Positions 1-4,384 of a stretch of DNA of 5,127 nucleotides are shown here, one piece after another (position 1 is the stretch's first letter; each line of letters starts with the position of its first letter). The DNA comes from CAYFKJ01 sp964528595 (lineage in GTDB: Bacteria; Pseudomonadota; Alphaproteobacteria; UBA2966). The stretch lies in contig CAZGTM010000121.1 of NCBI GenBank assembly GCA_964528595.1, positions 1 through 5,127 on the forward strand. The letters run 5' to 3'. The translations under genes were made by a program, and so were the position numbers. Under the pieces are notes generated by a model. It made no database searches. It was not told the DNA's origin and was given only the letters and a program-made list of their open reading frames with translations.

Positions 1-319
<319 letters not shown>

Positions 320-331
320 AGTTTGACGAGC

Positions 332-351
332 GACCGTTCCGAAGAACGGTC
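332..351 (-). other. 16S leader hairpin with UUCG tetraloop
   Basis: On the minus strand GACCGTTC and GAACGGTC form a perfect 8-bp stem closed by a C(UUCG)G tetraloop, an exceptionally stable RNA hairpin class. It ends about a dozen bases before the mature 16S 5' end, so it sits in the pre-rRNA leader. A role in folding or processing of the 16S precursor is inferred. It is not followed by a U-run, so it is not read as a terminator. Confidence 0.75.
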
Positions 352-381
352 TATCGTTATTTAAGGATCCCGTTCACAAAC

Positions 382-409
382 ACGTTGAAATCCAACGTCA
401 CGAGGACGT
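382..409 (-). other. Alternative leader hairpins sharing one arm
   Basis: Two stems compete for the same bases. ACGTTG (382-387) pairs with CAACGT (393-398) over a 5-nt loop, and ACGTC (395-399) pairs with GACGT (405-409) over a 5-nt loop. Both lie in the transcribed rRNA leader. Only one can form at a time. Any regulatory meaning is inference. Confidence 0.45.
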
Positions 410-443
410 CAAATTTCGGCGTCATATATTTTGCACTGCACAG

Positions 444-469
444 GACATTCCGGGAGAACCCGGTCTGTC
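444..469 (-). other. rRNA leader hairpin
   Basis: CCGGG (450-454) and CCCGG (459-463) form a 5-bp stem with a 4-nt loop. GACA (444-447) and TGTC (466-469) extend it across a 2x2 internal loop. It lies in the 16S leader between boxA and the gene and is probably a structured part of the leader transcript. Confidence 0.45.
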
Positions 470-553
470 ATGCGCGATGGCATATGTAACTGCGTTTGCA
501 ACGGTATCCATAACGGACGAACCGCCGCCTACGCATCTCTTCCCTATTCACGA

Positions 554-565
554 TGTAAAAGAGCG
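554..565 (-). promoter_or_regulatory. boxA antitermination element of the rrn leader
   Basis: The minus strand reads CGCTCTTTTACA, which matches the E. coli rrn boxA (TGCTCTTTAACA) at 10 of 12 positions, including the whole GCTCTTT core. In known systems, boxA in nascent rRNA is bound by the NusB-NusE (S10) pair and helps protect rRNA transcription from Rho termination. Its place, between the promoters and the 16S gene and just downstream of a boxB-like hairpin, is as expected for an rrn leader. Confidence 0.8.
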
Positions 566-573
566 CCTTGTTA

Positions 574-589
574 AAACCCGTAAGGGTCT
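574..589 (-). promoter_or_regulatory. boxB-like hairpin of the rrn leader
   Basis: On the minus strand, ACCC and GGGT (576-587) pair around the loop TTAC. A G-U and an A-U pair extend the stem to about 6 bp (574-589). It lies just upstream of boxA in the direction of transcription, the boxB-then-boxA order seen in E. coli rrn leaders. The stem is short, so the call rests mainly on position. Confidence 0.5.
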
Positions 590-689
590 CTTCAAGAAGC
601 GTCCCGAAGCCCAAGCCGTCTTGTGACCAAATCGATGACTTGGCCAGTGTGTCGGCGTGTCCCCAGAACAAAAATCGCTACCGGTCCAG

Positions 690-701
690 GCTCCGAAGAG
701 C
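690..701 (-). other. Small UUCG hairpin in the early rRNA leader
   Basis: The minus strand reads GCTC-TTCG-GAGC, a 4-bp stem with a C(UUCG)G tetraloop. It lies about 25 nt downstream of the proximal promoter -10, close to the 5' end of the transcript. It could stabilise that end, but no function can be assigned from the sequence. Confidence 0.35.
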
Positions 702-726
702 GGCCGTTCCGGCGGCGACGGGGCGG

Positions 727-755
727 TTTATAGTCGAGCCCCATGAGCCTGTAAA
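727..755 (-). promoter_or_regulatory. Proximal rrn promoter (sigma70-type)
   Basis: On the minus strand the -35 is TTTACA (750-755, 5 of 6 consensus) and the -10 is TATAAA (727-732, 5 of 6), separated by exactly 17 nt (733-749). Immediately upstream the minus strand is rich in T-tracts (757-778), resembling an UP element. Transcription should begin near 720, giving a leader of about 400 nt before the 16S gene. A GC-rich stretch (CGCCCCG) follows the -10, like the discriminator of growth-rate-controlled stable RNA promoters. That regulation is inferred. Confidence 0.8.
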
Positions 756-806
756 GCCCAAAAATCGAAAAAACTTCCGGTGCCGCCCGACCGGGCAACA
801 AAAACC

Positions 807-835
807 AGTATATGCGCCTGGCTCCGGCAAGGCAA
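807..835 (-). promoter_or_regulatory. Distal rrn promoter (sigma70-type)
   Basis: On the minus strand the -35 is TTGCCT (830-835, 4 of 6 consensus) and the -10 is TATACT (807-812, 5 of 6), again with a 17-nt spacer. A- and T-tracts lie upstream at about 846-870. It sits 80 nt upstream of the proximal promoter, giving the tandem arrangement common in rrn operons. It is weaker by consensus than the proximal promoter. Confidence 0.6.
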
Positions 836-895
836 GGCCCCGGAAAACAGCCGTTTTTCAGGAAATTTCCGGCCTGGCCGGCCGGCAAAAAAAGT

Positions 896-1156
896 TTAGC
901 CTATTCGGGGTGCGCCGCTCGATCCCGGGGGCGGGCCGAGGCTATCGAGAATTTTTTGCGACTCGACCGCCTTTTTGTGACACTCGCTGATCATCGAAAT
1001 GATGTCGATGTTGTTCTGAAACACGACGCGAGCTTCGGCACGCTGGTCGGCTGAGATCCGCGCCATACGCTTTACAATATCATTTTGCAGCTCGATCAAC
1101 AGGTCTTCGAGCTTCCAACCTTTTGGATTATCCGCACTCAAAAGAAATTTTGTCAT
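896..1156 (-). CDS. Small helical protein of unknown function (86 aa)
   Basis: No function is recognised. The protein starts MTKFLLSADNPKGWKLEDLL and appears mostly helical and soluble: an N-terminal segment with a Lys-Leu-Glu-Asp motif (residues 15-18), a central helix rich in Arg, Glu and Ala (about 25-48), a further helix to about 73, and a flexible Gly/Pro/Ser tail (74-86). There is no signal peptide or membrane segment. A GTG at 1165 is also in frame, but GGGGGAG lies only one base from it and about 10 nt before the ATG at 1156, so the ATG is preferred. I have an impression that similar small proteins occur in Rhodospirillales genomes, which I cannot verify. The stop codon lies about 60 nt before the distal rrn promoter, with no clear terminator between, so read-through into the rRNA operon is possible. 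The gene is divergent from the phospholipase gene. Confidence 0.72.
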   Translation of the reverse strand: MTKFLLSADNPKGWKLEDLLIELQNDIVKRMARISADQRAEARVVFQNNIDIISMISECHKKAVESQKILDSLGPPPGSSGAPRIG

Positions 1157-1227
1157 GCCTGACACACTCCCCCTGCCGGCTTATTGCGGCAACTCGGCAA
1201 CGCGTTAAAATTCACTCTCCCTTGGAT

Positions 1228-1276
1228 ATGCAGCATACCTTCGCTTTTGCATGAAAAAAAGTACCGGACGCTGCAT
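1228..1276. repeat. Spaced inverted repeat in the divergent intergenic region
   Basis: ATGCAGC (1228-1234) is the exact reverse complement of GCTGCAT (1270-1276). The outer flanks GGAT (1224-1227) and ATCC (1278-1281) extend the pairing after a single-base bulge, giving about 11 paired positions around a 35-nt interval. It lies between the small unknown gene and the phospholipase gene. It could be a pair of operator half-sites or a transcript hairpin. A 10-bp palindrome, TATCCGGATA, follows at 1296-1305. Confidence 0.4.
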
Positions 1277-1323
1277 GATCCAGATTGGCATTTGTTATCC
1301 GGATAGGACCGAGACATAGACCG

Positions 1324-2298
1324 ATGACGGACGAAGGCAACCAATCGGAGCCAACCTCGGGTTTGGCGCCGCAAAAAACCTATCCCGTTGGCCTGGCTTT
1401 GGGCAGCGGCGGGGCCCGGGGCTGGGCGCATATCGGCGTCATCCGGGCGCTGCTGCGGGCTGGAATCGACCCGCACGTTATTTGCGGAACCTCCGTCGGC
1501 GCATTGGTGGGCGCCGTGCATTTGGGTGGAAATCTGGATGTATTAGAAGCGTGGGCGGAAAATCTCACCAAACTGAAACTGCTCCGCTACCTGGATTTAC
1601 GCATGTCCGGCGGCGGCTTTATCGCTGGGCGCAAATTGATGGATCAGCTCGGCGACGCCGTGCGCGACGTCAACATCGAAGAACTGGACCGCCCCTATGC
1701 GGCTATCGCGACGGATCTGGCGACCGGGCACGAGGTCTGGCTGAGAAAAGGTCCACTGACCGATGCCATGCGCGCGTCATTCGCCCTGCCGGGTATTTTC
1801 CAGCCGGTTACAGGCGACGCCCAATTGCTGGTGGACGGCGCCCTGGTCAATCCCATCCCCGTGTCAGCCTGCCGCGCCATGGGCGCGCGGTTAGTTATCG
1901 CGGTTAATTTGAACTCCGACCATTTGGGCCGGCGTCCGCGGTTGCCGAACACCGTCGATCCGGAACACGACGACGGCAACGGCGAGGCGGCGGCACCCCG
2001 CCGAAGCGGCCGCGTCAGCTCATTGTTGAACCAGGTCATCGGTCATAAGGATACCGACCTCAGCCTGTTCAACGTCATGATATCGTCGTTGAATATAATC
2101 CAGGACAGACTGACCCGGATCCGTCTCGCCGGTGATCCGCCGGATGTCGTAATCACGCCCCACGTCGGCCACATCGGCATGCTCGAGTTCGATCGGGCGC
2201 ATGAGGTGATCGCAGAAGGCGAGGCCGCTGCGGAATTCGCCATGCCGGCCCTGATGGAAGCCATGGACATACTCGGCATCGAGCGGCCAAGCGTCTAG
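1324..2298 (+). CDS. Patatin-like phospholipase family protein (RssA-like)
   Basis: The protein of 324 aa has the full patatin signature: an oxyanion-hole loop GSGGARG (residues 27-33), the nucleophile elbow GTSVG with Ser57, and the DGA motif with catalytic Asp171 followed by NPIPV. Patatin-like enzymes use a Ser-Asp dyad to hydrolyse acyl esters of phospholipids or related lipids. The substrate cannot be told from sequence. There is no signal peptide or membrane helix, so a cytoplasmic or membrane-peripheral location is likely. The length suits the short single-domain RssA/YchK-type bacterial group. A charged, probably disordered segment (about 205-235, with DPEHDDGNGE) follows the catalytic core. 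The ATG at 1324 is preferred over an in-frame TTG at 1285, because the conserved domain begins near residue 20 and needs no extension. The ribosome binding site is weak either way (GAGA at 1311-1314, about 9 nt away). The gene converges with the CBS gene. Confidence 0.93.
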   Translation: MTDEGNQSEPTSGLAPQKTYPVGLALGSGGARGWAHIGVIRALLRAGIDPHVICGTSVGALVGAVHLGGNLDVLEAWAENLTKLKLLRYLDLRMSGGGFIAGRKLMDQLGDAVRDVNIEELDRPYAAIATDLATGHEVWLRKGPLTDAMRASFALPGIFQPVTGDAQLLVDGALVNPIPVSACRAMGARLVIAVNLNSDHLGRRPRLPNTVDPEHDDGNGEAAAPRRSGRVSSLLNQVIGHKDTDLSLFNVMISSLNIIQDRLTRIRLAGDPPDVVITPHVGHIGMLEFDRAHEVIAEGEAAAEFAMPALMEAMDILGIERPSV

Positions 2299-2321
2299 CA
2301 ACTTCCGGCAAGAAACTATTT

Positions 2322-2333
2322 CGGGCTCGCCCG
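2322..2333. terminator. Possible weak hairpin between convergent genes
   Basis: CGGG-CTCG-CCCG can form a 4-bp GC stem in the 39-nt gap between the convergent phospholipase and CBS genes. There is no proper U-run on either side (only short T and A stretches at 2318-2321), so if it terminates transcription it does so weakly. Confidence 0.25.
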
Positions 2334-2337
2334 GCGG

Positions 2338-2781
2338 CTAGGCCGTCGTGATGTACTCCCGCAGCGCCTGCGCTTCCTCTTCGGTCTCCGCGATGCGGTG
2401 CTTGACCACGTCGCCGATGCTGATAAGACCGACAAGCTTGCCGTCATCCACCACGGGAACATGCCGGAACCGCTTATCCGTCATCAAAGTCATGACGTCG
2501 TGGACTGTGTCTTCCGATGAACAAACATGAACGTTCGCCGTCATCAGATCTCCGACACTCATATCCAATGCCTGGTGGCCATGCTCCGCCACCCCGTTAA
2601 TAATATCGCGTTCCGAAATGATGCCGGCAATATCGGCGACCTGTCCGCCGGAAGGATCGCGCACGAGGACCGCGCCGATCTTATGTGTCCGCAGCAATTT
2701 AGCGGTTTCGAGTACGCTTTCACCAGAGCTCGTCATGACAATCTCGGACCCCTTGTCGGCAATAAGATTACTGACTTTCAC
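2338..2781 (-). CDS. Protein with two CBS domains (Bateman module)
   Basis: The 147-aa protein consists almost entirely of a tandem CBS pair. CBS1 covers about residues 5-66 and ends in GIISERDII (53-61). CBS2 covers about 74-132 and contains HVPVVDDGKLVGLISIGDVVK, where Asp124 is at the position that typically contacts the ribose of a bound nucleotide. Stand-alone CBS pairs usually bind adenine nucleotides or similar ligands and act as energy or nucleotide sensors on a partner. No partner domain is fused here, so the target is unknown. The start is a GTG at 2781 with AAGGGGA 6 nt upstream; the ATG 11 nt upstream is out of frame. The 226-nt region upstream may contain a promoter, a hairpin and a short coupled ORF. 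The gene is convergent with the phospholipase gene and downstream of the unknown 264-aa gene on the same strand. Confidence 0.92.
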   Translation of the reverse strand: MKVSNLIADKGSEIVMTSSGESVLETAKLLRTHKIGAVLVRDPSGGQVADIAGIISERDIINGVAEHGHQALDMSVGDLMTANVHVCSSEDTVHDVMTLMTDKRFRHVPVVDDGKLVGLISIGDVVKHRIAETEEEAQALREYITTA

Positions 2782-2879
2782 GTCCCATCCCCTTCACCAA
2801 TGAATCCACCCAGCTTGGAGCCGGTCAACGTCAACTGGCGATTTTCAGGAACAGGGATCCCTGGTTCCAGCTCGGACAT
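2778..2879 (-). CDS. Possible 33-codon upstream ORF coupled to the CBS gene
   Basis: An ATG at 2879 follows GGAG with 5-nt spacing and opens a 33-codon frame (MSELEPGIPVPENRQ...). Its TGA overlaps the GTG start of the CBS gene in a GTGA arrangement, as in translationally coupled genes. The frame extends back to an ATG at 2969, but that start has no ribosome binding site and overlaps the candidate -10. The peptide has no recognised domain and is Gly- and Pro-rich. It may be a leader peptide or chance, as about 33 open codons in GC-rich DNA is weak evidence. Confidence 0.3.
   Translation of the reverse strand: MSELEPGIPVPENRQLTLTGSKLGGFIGEGDGT
2848..2868 (-). promoter_or_regulatory. Inverted repeat/hairpin upstream of the CBS gene
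   Basis: GGAAC (2848-2852) pairs with GTTCC (2864-2868), and AGG (2853-2855) with CCT (2860-2862), around a GATC loop with one bulged base at 2863. The centre AGGGATCCCT is a perfect 10-bp palindrome. It is 67 nt upstream of the CBS start and inside the possible upstream ORF. It could be an operator or a leader hairpin; no regulator family is recognised. Confidence 0.35.
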
Positions 2880-2967
2880 CCCCGCTCCGCCGGGCCAAAC
2901 CTCAAGAATACAGACAGCCAATCGTTTGAGGCCCGTCGCCTGACGCAACGCACCGGACAACGGCTTC

Positions 2968-2995
2968 ATATTAGCACAATTTGTTCCGATTCAAT
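2968..2995 (-). promoter_or_regulatory. Candidate promoter for the CBS gene
   Basis: On the minus strand TAATAT (2968-2973) resembles a -10 element. ATTGAA or TTGAAT (2989-2995) lies 15-16 nt upstream as a poor -35. It sits in a short AT-rich island between the unknown 264-aa gene and the CBS gene, and would give a leader of about 180 nt. The spacing is short and the match only moderate. Confidence 0.35.
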
Positions 2996-3007
2996 ATTTT
3001 GAGGCCT

Positions 3008-3802
3008 TCAAAGCAGGTCAGCGCTATGGAGAAAATCGCGCACGGCTTCCATCCTCTCGGTGCCGAAGGCCGCGGCGAATTCGATACGCTTGTCAGCCGT
3101 GTCGCTAACGGCGATCAGGGGCACGAACAATCCGCCGATCATGGTGTGGAAGTGCATTTCGGCAAACTCCCAGTACTCGCCGTCCTCGGGGTCCAGGCGG
3201 TCGTGCTGCATCGACTTGTTGATGATATCGATGGCCCACATCTTACGGCGACCGTAATCCTCGAAGGAAATCGAGAGGTCCACGAGCAGTCTTGCCAACA
3301 GCGATTGCGCGGCCCGGTCGGCGAACAAATCCTCCCACTCGAATTCTTCTGCATTGGCCTCACGCAGGCGGTTGACGATATCCTGTGCCTCAGCCTGAAA
3401 CGTCTTGAGGACATCGGCGCCCAAGGCAAGCTCAAGGACGGACAGCATGCCGGGTACGATGCGGCGTGAAAGCCCACCCTCTTCCGGTGGCTTGGCTCCG
3501 TTCTCGACAAAGTGGTCGGCTATCAAACGGATGACCAGCCGCCCCAGGTGGTCATTCCGCTTGTCGTCGAATTCATGCTCTTTCCGGGCCCTTTCGCAGT
3601 CGTCATAGGACCGGCGGTAAACGGGCGCCAACAGGGATTGGTGCTCGCGGAAATCCTCTGCCTGCTTTCGGAGGTGCTCGATATCAAAGCTGTCGTCGGC
3701 TTTCGCTGCAATGAAGTTTACGAATAAATCCAGATGCTGTTCAGCGATGAACTTGCAGCGCTGCGGCCCTGCCCCCTTTGGTCTCCGAATTTCCTTGGTC
3801 AT
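3008..3802 (-). CDS. Unknown helical protein (264 aa)
   Basis: No family is recognised. The protein begins with a basic segment (MTKEIRRPKGAGPQRCK) and then appears predominantly alpha-helical and highly charged. A heptad-like acidic/basic stretch runs from about residue 40 to 85 (rich in Arg, Lys, Glu, Asp and His), and a more hydrophobic helical core from about 86 to the end. The C-terminal third has several aromatic residues (EYWEFAEMHFHTMIGGLF, about 208-225) and could hold a folded domain. No signal peptide, transmembrane helix, cysteine cluster or nucleotide-binding motif is visible. The ATG at 3802 has AAGGA 6 nt upstream, a good ribosome binding site. It follows the 96-aa gene on the same strand, with a 104-nt gap that shrinks to 41 nt if that gene's in-frame extension is counted, so the two are probably co-transcribed. 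Coding status is supported by length, start signal and balanced composition. Confidence 0.82.
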   Translation of the reverse strand: MTKEIRRPKGAGPQRCKFIAEQHLDLFVNFIAAKADDSFDIEHLRKQAEDFREHQSLLAPVYRRSYDDCERARKEHEFDDKRNDHLGRLVIRLIADHFVENGAKPPEEGGLSRRIVPGMLSVLELALGADVLKTFQAEAQDIVNRLREANAEEFEWEDLFADRAAQSLLARLLVDLSISFEDYGRRKMWAIDIINKSMQHDRLDPEDGEYWEFAEMHFHTMIGGLFVPLIAVSDTADKRIEFAAAFGTERMEAVRDFLHSADLL

Positions 3803-3843
3803 CCCCTATCCTTAAACGAGGCCCCCACTAAAACTTGTTCAGA

Positions 3844-3906
3844 CTACTCGGCATCGCTGGTCTTGGCGACATCGACATACCCCCGCTCGATGGCCCGGTG
3901 CAGCGA
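3844..3906 (-). other. In-frame coding-like extension after the TAA of the 96-aa gene
   Basis: Immediately after the TAA at 3909-3907, the same frame continues for 20 codons (SLHRAIERGYVDVAKTSDAE) to a TAG at 3846-3844. Seventeen of the 20 codons end in G or C, and the peptide reads as an amphipathic helix with a charged tail, like the preceding protein. This suggests that the ancestral gene ended at the TAG and that the TAA arose by mutation, is read through, or is a sequencing error. Chance remains possible for so short a stretch. Confidence 0.45.
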
Positions 3907-4197
3907 TTAAAACGCGTTGAGCGCCTCCTCGAATTTTTCACGTTTGGACCTCAAACTCTGGACGACGGTATCCGCCGGTATATGCGCGCCAGCCTCGACC
4001 AGATCAAACGCCGCCGCCAGGTATTCGCCTCGCAGTCGGCTGACCAAGACGGCGAACTTGAGAAAGCGCTCTTTGGTGATCTGTGGAATCTTTTCGTGGA
4101 TGATTTCACGATTAACCATCCGGATACCGTTCTCGACCTCGTCAAGAAACCTGCGATGCGCGACCAGATCATGGTAATCGTCGCTATGACTCGACAT
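3907..4197 (-). CDS. Small helical protein of unknown function (96 aa), possibly shortened
   Basis: No family is recognised. The protein (MSSHSDDYHDLVAHRRFLDE...) appears entirely helical: one helix around residues 10-30, another around 40-65 (KERFLKFAVLVSRLRGEYLAAAFDLVE), a short break at GAHIPAD, and a final charged helix that stops abruptly at NAF. It has no membrane segment or signal peptide. The ATG at 4197 is chosen because GGGAG lies 8 nt upstream; an in-frame TTG at 4212 overlaps that ribosome binding site and is rejected. It is the first gene of a likely two-gene unit with the 264-aa protein, and is divergent from the response regulator gene across 187 nt of AT-rich DNA. A coding-like extension follows its TAA. 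The size and helical make-up would fit a small adaptor or phosphotransfer-type protein, but no conserved His motif of an Hpt domain can be identified, so this is only a thought. Confidence 0.75.
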   Translation of the reverse strand: MSSHSDDYHDLVAHRRFLDEVENGIRMVNREIIHEKIPQITKERFLKFAVLVSRLRGEYLAAAFDLVEAGAHIPADTVVQSLRSKREKFEEALNAF

Positions 4198-4238
4198 TCC
4201 TAGAACTCCCAAGCGGATAAACTTCGTTTGTCTCGAAT

Positions 4239-4284
4239 TTATTGAACCTTATCAACTCTTTTGGATCAATAATCCACGATTGAT
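4239..4284. promoter_or_regulatory. Cluster of TTGAT/ATCAA inverted repeats between divergent genes
   Basis: TTATTGAACC (4239-4248) and GGATCAATAA (4263-4272) are reverse complements at 9 of 10 positions, 14 nt apart. ATCAAT (4265-4270) pairs again with ATTGAT (4279-4284). A further ATCAA lies at 4251-4255. The spacing of roughly 10-14 nt between similar half-sites, in the shared upstream region of two divergent units, looks like a regulator-binding region. The region is AT-rich, which raises the chance of random repeats. Confidence 0.4.
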
Positions 4285-4312
4285 TAATGTCGGGTTTTGA
4301 AAATTTTCTCCC

Positions 4313-4331
4313 GCTGCGGCACGCACGCAGC
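4313..4331. repeat. Perfect inverted repeat upstream of the response regulator
   Basis: GCTGCG (4313-4318) and CGCAGC (4326-4331) are perfect inverted copies around a 7-nt centre. TACACT (4332-4337), a possible -10, follows at once, though no good -35 lies 17 nt upstream of it. A consensus -35, TTGACA, is at 4348-4353 without a matching -10. The site could be an operator or a leader hairpin. Confidence 0.35.
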
Positions 4332-4384
4332 TACACTCCACCGCGAATTGACAATATTGGTTTCCTCAAAGGGCTGGTTTTTCC

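Larger units (their letters stand above)
320..895. other. rrn control region, no protein gene
   Basis: This 576-base stretch lies between the 16S gene and the upstream small gene. It carries the tandem promoters, boxB/boxA and leader hairpins listed separately. Open frames exist on both strands, but they run through the promoter and leader elements, lack convincing ribosome binding sites and give low-complexity, arginine- and proline-rich products, so none is accepted as a gene. The GC-rich block at 870-887 contains overlapping CCGG and GGCC repeats, and the palindrome GGAAATTTCC lies beside it at 861-870. Confidence 0.75.

Noticed and set aside
468..671. Minus-strand open frame of 67 codons upstream of the 16S gene
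   Set aside because: It lies across the boxB/boxA leader elements, has no convincing ribosome binding site, and ends in an Arg-rich low-complexity tail. The rRNA leader explains the region better.
785..796. GCCCG/CGGGC hairpin between the two rrn promoters, considered as a terminator
   Set aside because: The loop would be only 2 nt (or the stem only 4 bp), and the nearest T-run on the minus strand starts several bases beyond it.
870..893. GC-rich repeat next to a run of seven A (plus strand), considered as a terminator for the small gene
   Set aside because: In the direction of that gene's transcription the T-run comes before the GC stem, the wrong order for an intrinsic terminator.
568..990. 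Plus-strand open frame of 140 codons (and the overlapping frames at 592-888 minus and 812-1054 plus)
   Set aside because: They run antisense to or through the rrn promoters and the small gene, with Arg/Pro/Lys-rich composition typical of shadow frames in GC-rich DNA.
1153..1521. Minus-strand open frame of 122 codons covering the divergent intergenic region and the phospholipase start
   Set aside because: It is antisense to the conserved patatin motifs, overlaps the start of the small gene, and shows no domain-like composition.
2778..2969. Full 63-codon version of the ORF upstream of the CBS gene
   Set aside because: The ATG at 2969 has no ribosome binding site and overlaps the candidate -10. 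Only the shorter 33-codon form with GGAG is kept, at low confidence.
2970..2988. GGAAC on the minus strand before the CBS gene, considered as a -35 of the alphaproteobacterial EcfG general stress sigma factor
   Set aside because: The nearest GTT lies 21 nt downstream of GGAAC, not the 16-17 nt typical of EcfG promoters.
2981..3469. Plus-strand open frame of 162 codons antisense to the 264-aa gene
   Set aside because: The minus-strand frame is longer, has a good ribosome binding site and operon-like placement. The plus frame looks like its shadow.
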